This document shows positions 53,377-62,489 of a stretch of 64,000 nucleotides of DNA, one piece after another. Below the pieces are notes generated by a model. The model worked only from the letters and a program-made list of their open reading frames with translations, had not been told where the DNA came from and did not search any database. The position numbers were made by a program, and so were the translations under genes. Within the stretch, counting starts at the first letter, position 1, and the number at the start of each line of letters is the position of its first letter. The stretch comes from Sedimentitalea sp041224545 (lineage in GTDB: Bacteria; Pseudomonadota; Alphaproteobacteria; Rhodobacterales; Rhodobacteraceae): NCBI RefSeq assembly GCF_041224545.1, contig NZ_JBGFGP010000176.1, positions 62,001-126,000 on the forward strand, read 5' to 3'.

Positions 53377-54233
53377 CGCAGGGTGGCAACCGAATAGATC
53401 GCGAGCGCGATCCAGATCATCGGGAACGCCACCTGATGATACGGAGTAAAGATCTCGCCGAACAGAAGCACGGCGCAGAGAAACTGCAATGTCGGGTTGA
53501 GATATTGCAGCAGACCGACCGTCGCCATCGGCACCCGCCGCGCCGCAATCGTGAAGAGGATCAGCGGAAAGGCGGTAATCGGACCCGATCCGAGCAACAA
53601 AACCAGATCACGCGCCGAATAGCTCGGATCGATGTCACCCTGCCTGTAGAGCCAGACGGCCACCGCAAGCGTCACCGGCACCGCGATCAGGACTTCGCAG
53701 GTCACCGACACGATAGGCCCGACCGGCAGCAACTTCTTGATGACGCCGTAAAGGGCAAAGGTGGCCGCAAGCGTCAGCGAGATCCAGGGTAAGGAACCCA
53801 GCCCCAATGCCAGCACCGCAACGCCCGCCGCCGCCAGCACCACCGACACCCATTGCGCCGCACCCAGCCGTTCTGCAAAGGCAAAACGACCAACCAGAAC
53901 TGCAACCAGCGGATAGATGTAATAGCCAAGGCTGGTCTCGGTATTACGGTCGATCTGTGTCGCGTAGATGAACAGGAACCAGTTCGTCGAAACCATGAGC
54001 GAGGCCAGAACGATCAGGCCGAAACGGCGCGGTGAGCGCAATACCCTCGCCATCTCGCCCAACCGGCCCTGGAGCGCCAGAAGCCCGGCAAAGAACACCA
54101 GTGACCAGACGGTGCGATGCGTCATGACCTCGGCGGCGGGGATATGTGCCAGCAACTTGTAATAGACCGGCGAAATCCCCCAGATACCGGCCGCACCGAT
54201 CATCGCAAGGATGCCTTTTCCGGTATCGCTCAT
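53283..54233 (-). CDS. rarD: RarD-type EamA transporter
   Basis: A 316-residue inner membrane protein with about ten helices. WGISPVYYKLLAHIPAAEVMTHRTVWSLVFF near residues 18-48 and TNWFLFIYATQIDRNTETSLGYYIYPLVAVL (about 84-114) are the RarD signatures. RarD proteins are named for chloramphenicol-related resistance, but the natural substrate is uncertain. ATG at 54233 (MSDTGKG) is used. The last 31 codons, a basic, low-complexity tail, overlap the end of the LOG gene on the other strand, which is unusual for these compact genomes. Confidence 0.9.
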   Translation of the reverse strand: MSDTGKGILAMIGAAGIWGISPVYYKLLAHIPAAEVMTHRTVWSLVFFAGLLALQGRLGEMARVLRSPRRFGLIVLASLMVSTNWFLFIYATQIDRNTETSLGYYIYPLVAVLVGRFAFAERLGAAQWVSVVLAAAGVAVLALGLGSLPWISLTLAATFALYGVIKKLLPVGPIVSVTCEVLIAVPVTLAVAVWLYRQGDIDPSYSARDLVLLLGSGPITAFPLILFTIAARRVPMATVGLLQYLNPTLQFLCAVLLFGEIFTPYHQVAFPMIWIALAIYSVATLRQDRAARRASIAPVGVSTQVMNPASDASAKP

Positions 54234-54383
54234 GCGTTCCCCCCCGCGCTTCCGGGCCAGCGGTGACATGCCGGATGTCGAGGGTCAAGCCGCTGACCGT
54301 TGCCGGATGCCACGACCGGGTGACATCCTGCAAGGCAATGTCGCGACAAAAATCTCTGGCCGGGAAGATCATCGGCGCAGATG

Positions 54384-54414
54384 AAAACAGCCCCGCGCCG
54401 GGGCGCGGGGCTGT
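54384..54414 (-). terminator. Intrinsic terminator of sodB
   Basis: Read on the minus strand, an 11-bp GC-rich stem (ACAGCCCCGCG at 54387-54397 with CGCGGGGCTGT at 54404-54414) is followed by four U residues. It starts 26 bases after the sodB stop. Confidence 0.88.
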
Positions 54415-54439
54415 CTCGTCCGTGCGGTATCCGGCCTGC

Positions 54440-55039
54440 TTACATGCGGCTGGCGACGTTTTCCCAGTTGACGAGATTGTCGAGGAAGTTGGTCAGGTAG
54501 GCCGGACGCTTGTTGCGGAAATCGATGTAGTAGGAATGCTCCCAAACGTCACATCCAAGGAGCGCGGTCTGGCCGAAGCAGAGCGGGTTCACACCGTTTT
54601 CGGTCTTGGTCACCGCCAGCGAACCGTCGGCTTTTTTCACCAGCCAGGCCCAGCCGGACCCGAACTGGCCCGCGCCGGCGGCCGAAAACTCGTCCTTGAA
54701 CTTGTCGACGCTTCCAAAGCTCTCGGTCAACGCCGACTCGAGTTCCCCCGGCATGCCGGCATCGCCCGGACCCATCATTTCCCAGAACTGGTTGTGATTC
54801 CAGAGCTGGCTGATGTTGTTGAAGATGCCGCTCTGGGCAACCGCATTCGCATCGTAGGTGCCGGTGATGATCTCTTCCAGAGATTTGCCATCCCACTCGG
54901 TCCCTGCAATCAGCTTGTTGCCGTTATCCACATAGGCCTTGTGGTGCAGGTCGTGGTGATATTCCAGTGTTTCCTTGGACATGCCCTTGGATGCGAGCGC
55001 GTCATGTGCATAAGGAAGGTCAGGTAGTTCAAAAGCCAT
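54440..55039 (-). CDS. sodB: Superoxide dismutase (Fe type)
   Basis: A 199-residue Fe/Mn-family superoxide dismutase that turns superoxide into oxygen and hydrogen peroxide. The four metal ligands are His28 (YHHDLHH), His82 (WNHNQFW), and Asp164 and His168 (CDVWEHSYY). Gln78 in NNISQLWNH is the Gln that iron enzymes carry in the N-terminal half, so I favour iron over manganese. It is cytoplasmic, with no signal peptide. ATG at 55039 gives MAFELPDLPYAHDAL, the normal start; a longer upstream frame is not used. It is a single gene with its own terminator. Confidence 0.95.
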   Translation of the reverse strand: MAFELPDLPYAHDALASKGMSKETLEYHHDLHHKAYVDNGNKLIAGTEWDGKSLEEIITGTYDANAVAQSGIFNNISQLWNHNQFWEMMGPGDAGMPGELESALTESFGSVDKFKDEFSAAGAGQFGSGWAWLVKKADGSLAVTKTENGVNPLCFGQTALLGCDVWEHSYYIDFRNKRPAYLTNFLDNLVNWENVASRM

Positions 55040-55141
55040 TGTCGGCCCCCCACTTTGATAGAAATCGGTACTCATCGTTACATGCGGTGATGTTCGGGGC
55101 AGGTCAAGGGCTCGCAGGCGAAACACGACAGGAGGTGCGCG

Positions 55142-55900
55142 GTGCTAACCAGGGCGCGCAAGATGATGTACCGTGCACGCGGATTTTACGACGGGACGCT
55201 GGCGGGCGAACCTTTCCGGCTTGATCCCTATCACAGCAAGTTCTGGCGCAAGGCCTCGGCGGGTTCCTGGGAACCGGAGACCTTTGCGGTGCTCGACAGG
55301 ATCCTCGACGCGCAGCACGATTATCTCGATATCGGCGCATGGATCGGCCCGACGGTCCTCTATGGCGCACGCAAGGCCCGCCATGTGTGGTGTTTCGAAC
55401 CCGACCCCGAGGCGTTCCGCGCGCTGGCCTGGAACATCGCGCTGAACGACATCACCAATGTCAGCGCCTTTGCCGCCGCAGTGAGCCAGCAGGTCGGCGT
55501 CGCCCGCATGGCCAGCTTTGGCGGCGAGCCGGGGGACAGCATGACCAGCCTGCTGAACGCCGATGGGGCGCGGGGTACGGACGTGCTGACCATCGGCTGG
55601 CAAGATTTCGCCGGATCGGTGGATCTCTCGGGCGTGTCGCTCGTCAAGATGGATATCGAGGGCGCGGAATTCGATGTTCTGCCCGCCTTGTTGCCGTGGC
55701 TCAGGGCACAGCGCCCGGCGCTGTACCTCTCAACGCACGCGCCGTTCCTGGCACCCGATATGCGCGCGGCGCGGATGGCGGCGCTGGCCGAGATGCTCGG
55801 GTTCTACGACCATTCCGAAAGCAGCGGCACCGACGGCGCGATCACCCTGACAAGTGATACGGCCCTGACCCGGTTTCCGACCTTTCTGTTCACCGGCTAG
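55142..55900 (+). CDS. FkbM-family methyltransferase
   Basis: A 252-residue S-adenosylmethionine-dependent methyltransferase of the FkbM family. The SAM-binding motif I reads YLDIGAWIGPTVLYGA (about residues 61-76), motif II-like VWCFEPDPEAFRAL (about 81-94), and VKMDIEGAEFDVLPAL (about 175-190) is the FkbM hallmark. The acceptor is unknown; FkbM enzymes methylate sugars, lipids or peptides. A strong AGGAGGTGCGCG precedes the GTG start at 55142. Its stop shares four bases (CTAG) with the stop of the opposite-strand deacetylase gene. Confidence 0.87.
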   Translation: MLTRARKMMYRARGFYDGTLAGEPFRLDPYHSKFWRKASAGSWEPETFAVLDRILDAQHDYLDIGAWIGPTVLYGARKARHVWCFEPDPEAFRALAWNIALNDITNVSAFAAAVSQQVGVARMASFGGEPGDSMTSLLNADGARGTDVLTIGWQDFAGSVDLSGVSLVKMDIEGAEFDVLPALLPWLRAQRPALYLSTHAPFLAPDMRAARMAALAEMLGFYDHSESSGTDGAITLTSDTALTRFPTFLFTG

Positions 55901-57504
55901 GACGGGTTTGCAGCCGCCCCGAACAGCGCGGAGACCGGGGCGAGCGCGACCCGGCTTGCCCGGTGACCGGCAACCCAGTCGCGCAGGATCGCGACCGTTT
56001 CCGGCGTGAGGCGTCCGGTGACCGCGACGCGACCGTCCTGGCTGGCGCGAAAGACCGCCTGATCGAGATTGCGTTCGATCGCCGCCGACTCCTGCCCCGG
56101 GCTGTCGATCTCACGGAACAGGGCGGCCACCGGCGCTCCGTCGCCCTGCGCCAGACGCAGCGACGCATTCAGCCCGATATTGCGCATCACCAGACCCCTG
56201 CCGCTGCCGTTGACGGCGGCGACAAGCTGCACCGCGACATCGCTTCCGGACCGGGCATTTTCGCTTTCCAGCACGGCGACCGTTTCCGGCAAGATGTCGA
56301 AACTCGCCGCCAGTGACACCTCGACATCGCGCGCCGTGGCAAAGTCCGGCAGCTCGATCCGGGCCAGGACCTCGTGGCCCGCCGCGCGATACTGCGCCAT
56401 GCGCGCGGCGGCATCGGGCATCGAAGGATCGACCGCGATGCTCACCGGAAAGGGCAGATCTCGCAGGATGTCGAGCGCCTGCCGCACGTCGCGCTGATCC
56501 GTCAGTATGATCGACATGACCGGCGCGCCCCCGGCATTCGCGAACGGTTCGGCATATTTTCGAAGCGGCGGCATGTCGGCGGCCTGCCCGGTTTCGCCTT
56601 GTGGCGAGGATATGGGCTTGGCGCGTTCTGTCAACGGGATGACCGGCGTACCGATGAGCGGGCGGGCCACGTCGCTCTCGACGCCCGCCTGCGGCAACGG
56701 GGCGATGCGCGGCAGGGTCGGTTCCGGCTGATCCGCAACCTGCGTCGCGGCCTCCGGCGCGGGCGCGGCAGTGATCGGTGGTGCCGGTGCCACCGCGGTG
56801 CGCGCCAGAACCTGCGGCACGGTCGGCGCGGCCACGTCCGTATCCGCGACAAGGTCGGGTTCGTCGGCAATATCCGGGACAGGTGCAGACAGGACCGGCG
56901 CTTCCGGTGCCAGATCGGAAACGGTGTCCGGCGCGACCGCCGCCGGAGCCGCGCCGGTAACGACGCTGTCGTGGGTCACGCTGATGGCGGACGGCAGGCC
57001 TGTATCGCCACCCCCGGCAAACAGGCGCTCCGCGCTGTCCATCCTGTCGGCAGCCCCAACGCCAGCCGGTGCCGCCGTATCCGCTTCGCCGTCGCGCTCG
57101 CTTTCGGGCAGATGCGGGGCCACGACCGGGGCGTTGCCCGACACCACGGGATCGGAAAGTTCCGGCACCGCGACCCGCGCCGCATCCGCCTGCGGAGCGG
57201 CGGGCGCATCGGCGTTCGTGCCGGCGGCCGGATGGTTTCCAACCCGGGATTCGATGGCGGCAATGCCGGTCACATCGCCGGTTTGCGGCTGGTGCGCGGC
57301 CGGCGAAACCGGAGGCTCGTGCCGGCCAACCGGATCCGCTGGCAAAGCAACGCGCCCCGGTTCTGCGCCGGCGGGTGTCATGGGCTGCACCGCCACGGGC
57401 ATCAGTTCGGGCGCGGGCGCCAAAGGCGACCAGACCGAGAGCGCCGCAAGACCCACCCCGCACAGGACAAGCCCCAAGACAATTCCACCCAGAAACCCGC
57501 GCAT
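55897..57504 (-). CDS. Divergent polysaccharide deacetylase family protein (YibQ-like)
   Basis: A 535-residue protein: an N-terminal membrane anchor (about residues 3-25), a very long Ala/Pro/Val-rich linker (about 30-320) and a C-terminal divergent polysaccharide deacetylase domain (about 335-535: MSIILTDQRDVRQALDILRDLPFPVSIAVDPSMPDAAARMAQYRAAGHEVLARIEL). In YibQ-like families the catalytic His/Asp sites are often lost, and I do not see a full metal site. It probably acts at the cell wall. ATG at 57504 is used; the longer frame to 57663 runs into the trpG promoter region. Confidence 0.85.
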   Translation of the reverse strand: MRGFLGGIVLGLVLCGVGLAALSVWSPLAPAPELMPVAVQPMTPAGAEPGRVALPADPVGRHEPPVSPAAHQPQTGDVTGIAAIESRVGNHPAAGTNADAPAAPQADAARVAVPELSDPVVSGNAPVVAPHLPESERDGEADTAAPAGVGAADRMDSAERLFAGGGDTGLPSAISVTHDSVVTGAAPAAVAPDTVSDLAPEAPVLSAPVPDIADEPDLVADTDVAAPTVPQVLARTAVAPAPPITAAPAPEAATQVADQPEPTLPRIAPLPQAGVESDVARPLIGTPVIPLTERAKPISSPQGETGQAADMPPLRKYAEPFANAGGAPVMSIILTDQRDVRQALDILRDLPFPVSIAVDPSMPDAAARMAQYRAAGHEVLARIELPDFATARDVEVSLAASFDILPETVAVLESENARSGSDVAVQLVAAVNGSGRGLVMRNIGLNASLRLAQGDGAPVAALFREIDSPGQESAAIERNLDQAVFRASQDGRVAVTGRLTPETVAILRDWVAGHRASRVALAPVSALFGAAANPS

Positions 57505-57661
57505 GTCGTCCTGCTCCGTCTGATTGATCCGCCGCCCACCGCGCCCGGCCCGCGCAGCGCCGCCCGTGGTTATGCGCACTTGACGCTGCCCGGCAACCCT
57601 GAACATGTATGTACACCGAGAAAACCGCTTCCTACGGACGCCATAGGCGAATGATTGCTCC

Positions 57662-58243
57662 ATGCTGCTGCTGATCGATAACTACGATTCCTTCACCTAT
57701 AACCTCGTGCATTATCTGGGCGAACTGGGCGCGGATGTCGTGATTCACCGCAATGACGCGCTGGATGTGCAACAGGCGATGGCCCTGAAGCCGGCAGGCA
57801 TCCTGTTGTCGCCCGGCCCCTGCGATCCGGATCAGGCCGGCATCTGCCTGGCCCTGACCGAGGCCGCCGCCGAAACCCGCACGCCGTTGCTCGGCGTGTG
57901 CCTCGGGCATCAGACCATCGGTCAGGCCTTTGGCGGCAAGGTGGTGCGCTGTCATGAAATCGTCCACGGCAAGATGGGTCAGATGCACCATACCGGCGCC
58001 GGCGTCTTTGCCGGGCTGCCCAGCCCGTTCGAGGCCACCCGCTATCATTCGCTCGTCGTTGACCGGGACACCCTGCCCGACTGCCTGCACATCACGGCAG
58101 AGCTTGAGGACGGCACGATCATGGGCCTGCAACATCGTGATCTGCCGATCCACGGCGTACAGTTTCACCCCGAGTCGATCGCCTCGGAACATGGTCACGC
58201 GCTGCTTCAGAACTTTCTGAACGACTTGAAGGTCCCGGCATGA
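57662..58243 (+). CDS. trpG: Anthranilate synthase glutamine amidotransferase subunit
   Basis: A 193-residue class I glutamine amidotransferase that supplies ammonia to TrpE (and perhaps to PabB for folate). The family start LLIDNYDSFTYNLVHYLGELGA is present. The catalytic Cys80 is in GVCLGHQTIGQAFGG, and the His/Glu of the triad are in VQFHPESIASEHG near the end. No trpE lies directly upstream in the window; it must be elsewhere. It is first in trpG-trpD-trpC; the stop overlaps trpD by four bases. Confidence 0.94.
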   Translation: MLLLIDNYDSFTYNLVHYLGELGADVVIHRNDALDVQQAMALKPAGILLSPGPCDPDQAGICLALTEAAAETRTPLLGVCLGHQTIGQAFGGKVVRCHEIVHGKMGQMHHTGAGVFAGLPSPFEATRYHSLVVDRDTLPDCLHITAELEDGTIMGLQHRDLPIHGVQFHPESIASEHGHALLQNFLNDLKVPA

Positions 58244-59259
58244 GCGATGAGTTGAAACCGCTGATCGGAGCCGCTGCCGAACGCCCGCTGACCCGTGACG
58301 AGGCCGAGGCCGCCTTTGGCATCCTGTTCGAGGGCGAAGCCACGCCCAGCCAGATCGGCGGCTTGCTCATGGCGTTGCGCACGCGCGGCGAGACGGTTGA
58401 TGAATTTGCCGCTGCCGCCGCTGTGATGCGCGCGAAATGCAACCCGGTCAAAGCCCCGGACGGTGCAATGGATATTGTGGGAACCGGAGGCGACGGCAAG
58501 GGAACGCTCAACATTTCCACCGCCACCGCCTTTGTCGTCGCCGGGGCCGGTGTGACCGTTGCCAAGCACGGCAATCGCAACCTGAGTTCGAAATCCGGTG
58601 CGGCGGATGCGCTGACCCAGATGGGAATCAACGTGATGGTCGGCCCGCAAGTGGTTGAAAAGGCACTGAATGAAGTGGGAATCGCCTTCATGATGGCGCC
58701 GATGCATCATCCGGCCATGGCCCATGTCGGCCCCAGCCGTGCCGAGCTTGGGACGCGGACGATCTTCAACATTCTCGGTCCGCTCACAAATCCGGCCGGG
58801 GTCAAACGCCAGCTGACCGGTGCATTCTCGCGCGAGATGATCCGCCCGATGGCCGAAACGCTTGGCACGCTCGGTTCCGAACGGGCGTGGCTGGTGCATG
58901 GCAGCGACGGCACCGACGAGCTCACCATCACCGGCGTGAGCTGGGTCGCCGCGCTCGAAGGCGGGGCGGTCAAGGACATCGAACTGCATCCCGAGGACGC
59001 AGGCTTGCCGGTTCATCCCTTCGAGGACATTCTGGGCGGCAGCCCCGAGGCGAACGCGCGCGCCTTTGCGGCGCTGCTGAATGGCGCGCCCTCGGCCTAT
59101 CGCGATGCGGTGCTGCTCAATGCTGCCGCTGCGCTGGTCGTGGCGGAGGCCGCCGAAACCCTGCGCGATGGCGTGTCGATGGCTGTCGAAAGCATCGACA
59201 GCGGCGCCGCGCGCGACAAGATCACCGCGCTCGCGCGTATCACACAGGAGGCCGCATGA
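58240..59259 (+). CDS. trpD: Anthranilate phosphoribosyltransferase
   Basis: A 339-residue enzyme that joins anthranilate to PRPP in tryptophan synthesis. The PRPP-binding motif GTGGDGKGTLNISTATA (about residues 82-98) and the anthranilate-site region KHGNRNLSSKSGAADALTQMGINV (about 109-132) are clear. FMMAPMHHPAMAHVGPSRAELGTRTIFNILGPLTNPA (about 150-186) is also diagnostic. Both ends overlap neighbours by four bases (ATGA), so the three trp genes are translationally coupled. Length normal. Confidence 0.97.
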   Translation: MSDELKPLIGAAAERPLTRDEAEAAFGILFEGEATPSQIGGLLMALRTRGETVDEFAAAAAVMRAKCNPVKAPDGAMDIVGTGGDGKGTLNISTATAFVVAGAGVTVAKHGNRNLSSKSGAADALTQMGINVMVGPQVVEKALNEVGIAFMMAPMHHPAMAHVGPSRAELGTRTIFNILGPLTNPAGVKRQLTGAFSREMIRPMAETLGTLGSERAWLVHGSDGTDELTITGVSWVAALEGGAVKDIELHPEDAGLPVHPFEDILGGSPEANARAFAALLNGAPSAYRDAVLLNAAAALVVAEAAETLRDGVSMAVESIDSGAARDKITALARITQEAA

Positions 59260-60068
59260 CCGCCACGATTCTCGACCAGATCAAGGCCTACAAGCTTGAA
59301 GAGATTGCAGCCGACAAGGCGGCGCAACCGATCGATGAGGTCGAAAACGCCGCGCGGATGGCCAGCCCGGTGCGCCCCTTTGCCGACGCCCTGCAACAGG
59401 CGAGCCGGGATGGGTACGGGCTGATCGCGGAAATCAAGAAAGCCAGCCCGTCCAAGGGATTGATCCGCGCCGATTTCGACCCTGCCGCGCTGGCGCAGGC
59501 TTATGAGGCCGGTGGCGCGGCCTGCCTGTCGGTGTTGACCGACAGCCCCAGCTTCCAGGGGGCCAAGACGTTTCTGACCGAGGCGAGAGAGGCCTGCACC
59601 CTGCCCGCCCTGCGCAAGGACTTCATGTACGACCCCTATCAGGTGGTCGAGGCCCGCAGCCTTGGCGCGGATTGCATCCTGATCATCATGGCAAGCGTCA
59701 GCGACGCGCAGGCCGCCGAACTCGAAGCCACCGCCCTTGAGTGGGAGATGGACGTCCTGATCGAAGTGCACGATGCGCAAGAGCTGGAACGTGCGACGCA
59801 GCTCAAGAGCGGGCTGATCGGGATCAACAACCGCGATCTGCGAACCTTCGAAACCTCGCTCAACGTGACCCGCACCCTCAGCAAGCTGGTCCCCGCAGAC
59901 CGCACCATCGTCTGCGAGAGCGGGCTGAACAGCCCGGCGGAACTGGCCGAGATGGCCCGCTATGGCGTGCGTGATTTTCTGATCGGCGAAAGCCTGATGC
60001 GCCAGCAGGACGTGACCGCGGCCACCCGTGCGCTGCTTGACCATCCGCTGACGCCCGGAGGCATGTGA
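59256..60068 (+). CDS. trpC: Indole-3-glycerol phosphate synthase
   Basis: A 270-residue TIM-barrel enzyme that closes the indole ring in tryptophan synthesis. It shows the typical loop LIAEIKKASPSKGLIRADFDP (about residues 54-74, with catalytic Glu and Lys), LRKDFMYDPYQVVEARSLGAD (about 115-135) and GINNRDLRTFETSLNVT near residue 190. ATG at 59256 overlaps the trpD stop; the longer in-frame stretch upstream is antisense-like noise inside trpD. moaC starts one base after the stop. Confidence 0.97.
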   Translation: MTATILDQIKAYKLEEIAADKAAQPIDEVENAARMASPVRPFADALQQASRDGYGLIAEIKKASPSKGLIRADFDPAALAQAYEAGGAACLSVLTDSPSFQGAKTFLTEAREACTLPALRKDFMYDPYQVVEARSLGADCILIIMASVSDAQAAELEATALEWEMDVLIEVHDAQELERATQLKSGLIGINNRDLRTFETSLNVTRTLSKLVPADRTIVCESGLNSPAELAEMARYGVRDFLIGESLMRQQDVTAATRALLDHPLTPGGM

Positions 60069-60069
60069 G

Positions 60070-60543
60070 ATGCCGCTGACCCATTTCGATGCGCAGGGTG
60101 ATGCGCATATGGTCGATGTTTCCGCCAAGGCGGTCACCGCGCGTGTGGCCGTCGCACGCGGCCATATCAGCATGCGGCGCGAGACCTACGACATCATTTC
60201 CGAAGGCAAGGCGAAAAAGGGCGATGTCCTGGGGGTTGCACGGCTGGCGGGGATCATGGGCGCCAAGAAAACACCCGAATTGATCCCGCTGTGCCACCCG
60301 CTTGCGATCAGCAAGGTCTCGGTCGAGTTGACGCTTGAGCCGGACCTGCCCGGTGTCGCGATCGAGGCGACCGTCAAGACCACGGGTCAGACCGGCGTTG
60401 AAATGGAGGCGCTGACGGCCGTGTCCACGGCCGCGCTGACAGTCTATGACATGGCCAAGGCCGTCGACAAGGAAATGCGGATCGGCGGCATCCGGGTTGT
60501 CCTGAAAGATGGCGGAAAATCAGGGCGATATACCGCAGAATGA
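60070..60543 (+). CDS. moaC: Cyclic pyranopterin monophosphate synthase
   Basis: A 157-residue MoaC that, with MoaA, makes cyclic pyranopterin monophosphate in molybdenum cofactor synthesis. The motifs MGAKKTPELIPLCHPL (about residues 63-78) and VKTTGQTGVEMEALTAVSTAALTVYDMAKAVDKEM (about 103-137) are conserved. It is placed one base after trpC and overlaps moeA (ATGA), so it is joined to the trp unit and to moeA. Confidence 0.96.
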   Translation: MPLTHFDAQGDAHMVDVSAKAVTARVAVARGHISMRRETYDIISEGKAKKGDVLGVARLAGIMGAKKTPELIPLCHPLAISKVSVELTLEPDLPGVAIEATVKTTGQTGVEMEALTAVSTAALTVYDMAKAVDKEMRIGGIRVVLKDGGKSGRYTAE

Positions 60544-61712
60544 TTCCTGTTTCCCAAGCCCGGGCGGCCCTGTTCGACCTGATCGCACCGCTGCCCGCAG
60601 AAGAGGTCGACCTGATCGACGCGGCGGGGCGTGTGCTCGCGCGCGAGGTCCGCGCCCTGCGCGATCAACCGCCCTTTGCCGCGTCGTCGATGGACGGTTA
60701 CGCGGTCAAATCCACAGAAGTCGAGCTTCACGCGATGTTCAAGGTGGTCGGCGAAGCCGCCGCCGGGCATCGATTTGAGGGTCCGGTCGGTGCCGGTCAG
60801 GCGGTGCGCATCTTTACCGGCGCGCCGGTTCCGGATGGCACGGACTTCGTGATCATCCAGGAAGATGTCAGCCGCAACGGCGACCTTATCACGATCACCG
60901 ACGAACCGGGCACCAAGACCAATATCCGCCCTGCCGGCGGCGATTTCACCAGCGGTACACCGATTTCGGCCCCGAGGATCCTTGCGCCGCAGGATATTGC
61001 CCTGCTGGCGTCGATGAACATCGCCCGTGTCCCGGTCACGCGCAAACCGGTGATCGCGATTCTCGCAACCGGGGATGAACTGGTCATGCCCGGCGAGACG
61101 CCCGGCCCCGACCAGATCATCGCGTCAAACAGCTTTGGTCTCAAGGCCATGGTCGAACAGCTTGGGGCCAGCGCGCGCCTGTTGCCGATCGCCCGCGATA
61201 CCCTGTCGTCGCTGCGCACCGCCTTTGATCTTGCCACCGGCGCGGACCTGATCGTGACCATCGGTGGGGCGTCGGTCGGCGATCACGATCTGGTGGCGCA
61301 GGCGGCGGCGGATCTCGGGATGGAGCGGTCGTTCTACAAGGTCGCGATGCGCCCGGGCAAACCTCTCATGGCCGGCCGGCTGGGTCGCGCCGCGATGGTC
61401 GGCCTGCCGGGTAACCCGGTCTCGGCGATGGTGTGCGGGCATATCTTCCTCGCGCCGATGATCCGCGCCATGCTGGGCCTCGGGACCGCGTTGCCGCCCC
61501 TGCGCCAGGCACAACTAGACGCGCCCCTCCCAGCCAACGGCCCGCGCGAACATTACATGCGTGCGGTGGTCGCGGACGGTCAGGTCACCGCCTTTGACAA
61601 TCAGGACAGTTCGCTGCTGACCATCCTGTCGCAAGCCAACGCGCTCCTGGTGCGCGCGCCCGATGATCCGCCGTTGCAGGCCGGAACAGCGGTCAATTAC
61701 CTGCCGCTCTGA
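60540..61712 (+). CDS. moeA: Molybdopterin molybdotransferase MoeA
   Basis: A 390-residue enzyme that inserts molybdate into the adenylylated pterin. Signatures are PPFAASSMDGYAVKS (about residues 44-58), FTGAPVPDGTDFVIIQEDV (about 94-112) and TGDELVMPGE and VTIGGASVGDHDLV in the MoeA/MogA-like domain. A KPLMAGRLGRAAMVGLPGNPVSAMVCG segment follows near residues 275-301. The GTP-cyclohydrolase-like start overlaps moaC (ATGA). It is last before lexA, which has its own promoter. Confidence 0.96.
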   Translation: MIPVSQARAALFDLIAPLPAEEVDLIDAAGRVLAREVRALRDQPPFAASSMDGYAVKSTEVELHAMFKVVGEAAAGHRFEGPVGAGQAVRIFTGAPVPDGTDFVIIQEDVSRNGDLITITDEPGTKTNIRPAGGDFTSGTPISAPRILAPQDIALLASMNIARVPVTRKPVIAILATGDELVMPGETPGPDQIIASNSFGLKAMVEQLGASARLLPIARDTLSSLRTAFDLATGADLIVTIGGASVGDHDLVAQAAADLGMERSFYKVAMRPGKPLMAGRLGRAAMVGLPGNPVSAMVCGHIFLAPMIRAMLGLGTALPPLRQAQLDAPLPANGPREHYMRAVVADGQVTAFDNQDSSLLTILSQANALLVRAPDDPPLQAGTAVNYLPL

Positions 61713-61729
61713 CCCAACCGGCCAAAGAG

Positions 61730-61758
61730 TTGACACAAACCGGGAACATGACTAGAAC
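61730..61758 (+). promoter_or_regulatory. lexA promoter with overlapping LexA box
   Basis: A -35 box TTGACA (61730-61735) and a -10 box TAGAAC (61753-61758) are 17 bases apart. GAAC-N7-GAAC at 61744-61758 (GAACATGACTAGAAC) matches the direct-repeat LexA box known in Rhodobacteraceae and overlaps the spacer and the -10. Bound LexA would block its own promoter, the usual autorepression. Confidence 0.88.
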
Positions 61759-61790
61759 AAACGCAAACCCACAGGCAAGAGGTTCAGGCA

Positions 61791-62489
61791 ATGTTGACCA
61801 AGAAGCAGTTGGATTTGCTGGAGTTTATTCACAAGCGCGTCCAGCGCGACGGTGTGCCTCCCAGTTTCGATGAAATGAAGGCCGCGCTGGATTTGCGCAG
61901 CAAGTCGGGCATCCACCGCCTGATTACCGCACTTGAGGAACGTGGCTTTATCCGCCGCCTCGCACATCGCGCCCGCGCGATCGAGATTGTCCGCCTGCCC
62001 GAAAGTCTTGGCGGAGAGCCGACGGCCGGGTTCACGCCGCGTGTCGTCGAAGGTGGCAAATCGCCGGCGGGGCGCGCGATGCCTGCGGGACGGGCGGAAG
62101 GCAGGGCCGGGGATGTCCCGCTGATGGGACGGATCGCCGCCGGTGTTCCCATCGACGCGATCAGCCATGTCGAAAATCACGTCGCCGTGCCGTCGCAGAT
62201 GCTGTCCGCGTCCGGAGAACATTATGCGCTCGAGGTTCGTGGGGACTCGATGATCGACGCGGGGATCAATGATGGTGACGTGGTGGTCATCCGCGAAACC
62301 GCCGCCGCCAATGACGGCGATATTGTCGTCGCGCTGATCGAGGATCAGGAAGCGACCCTGAAACGCTTTTACCGGCGCAACGGATCGATTGCGCTCGAGG
62401 CCGCGAATCCGGCCTACGAGACCCGCGTGCTGCCCGAGCACAAGGTCAAGGTCCAGGGCAAGCTCGTTGGGTTGATACGCACCTACTGA
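61791..62489 (+). CDS. lexA: LexA repressor
   Basis: A 232-residue SOS repressor. The N-terminal winged helix (about residues 1-65, MLTKKQLDLLEFIHKR) binds the box listed upstream. The linker holds the self-cleavage site Ala117-Gly118 (IAAGVP). The catalytic Ser153 (RGDSMIDAG) and Lys191 (ATLKRF) are present. It is slightly longer than E. coli LexA (202) because of a Gly/Arg-rich linker, normal for alphaproteobacteria. AAGAGGTTCAGGC precedes the ATG. It overlaps the 3' end of comEC by seven bases tail to tail. Confidence 0.97.
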   Translation: MLTKKQLDLLEFIHKRVQRDGVPPSFDEMKAALDLRSKSGIHRLITALEERGFIRRLAHRARAIEIVRLPESLGGEPTAGFTPRVVEGGKSPAGRAMPAGRAEGRAGDVPLMGRIAAGVPIDAISHVENHVAVPSQMLSASGEHYALEVRGDSMIDAGINDGDVVVIRETAAANDGDIVVALIEDQEATLKRFYRRNGSIALEAANPAYETRVLPEHKVKVQGKLVGLIRTY

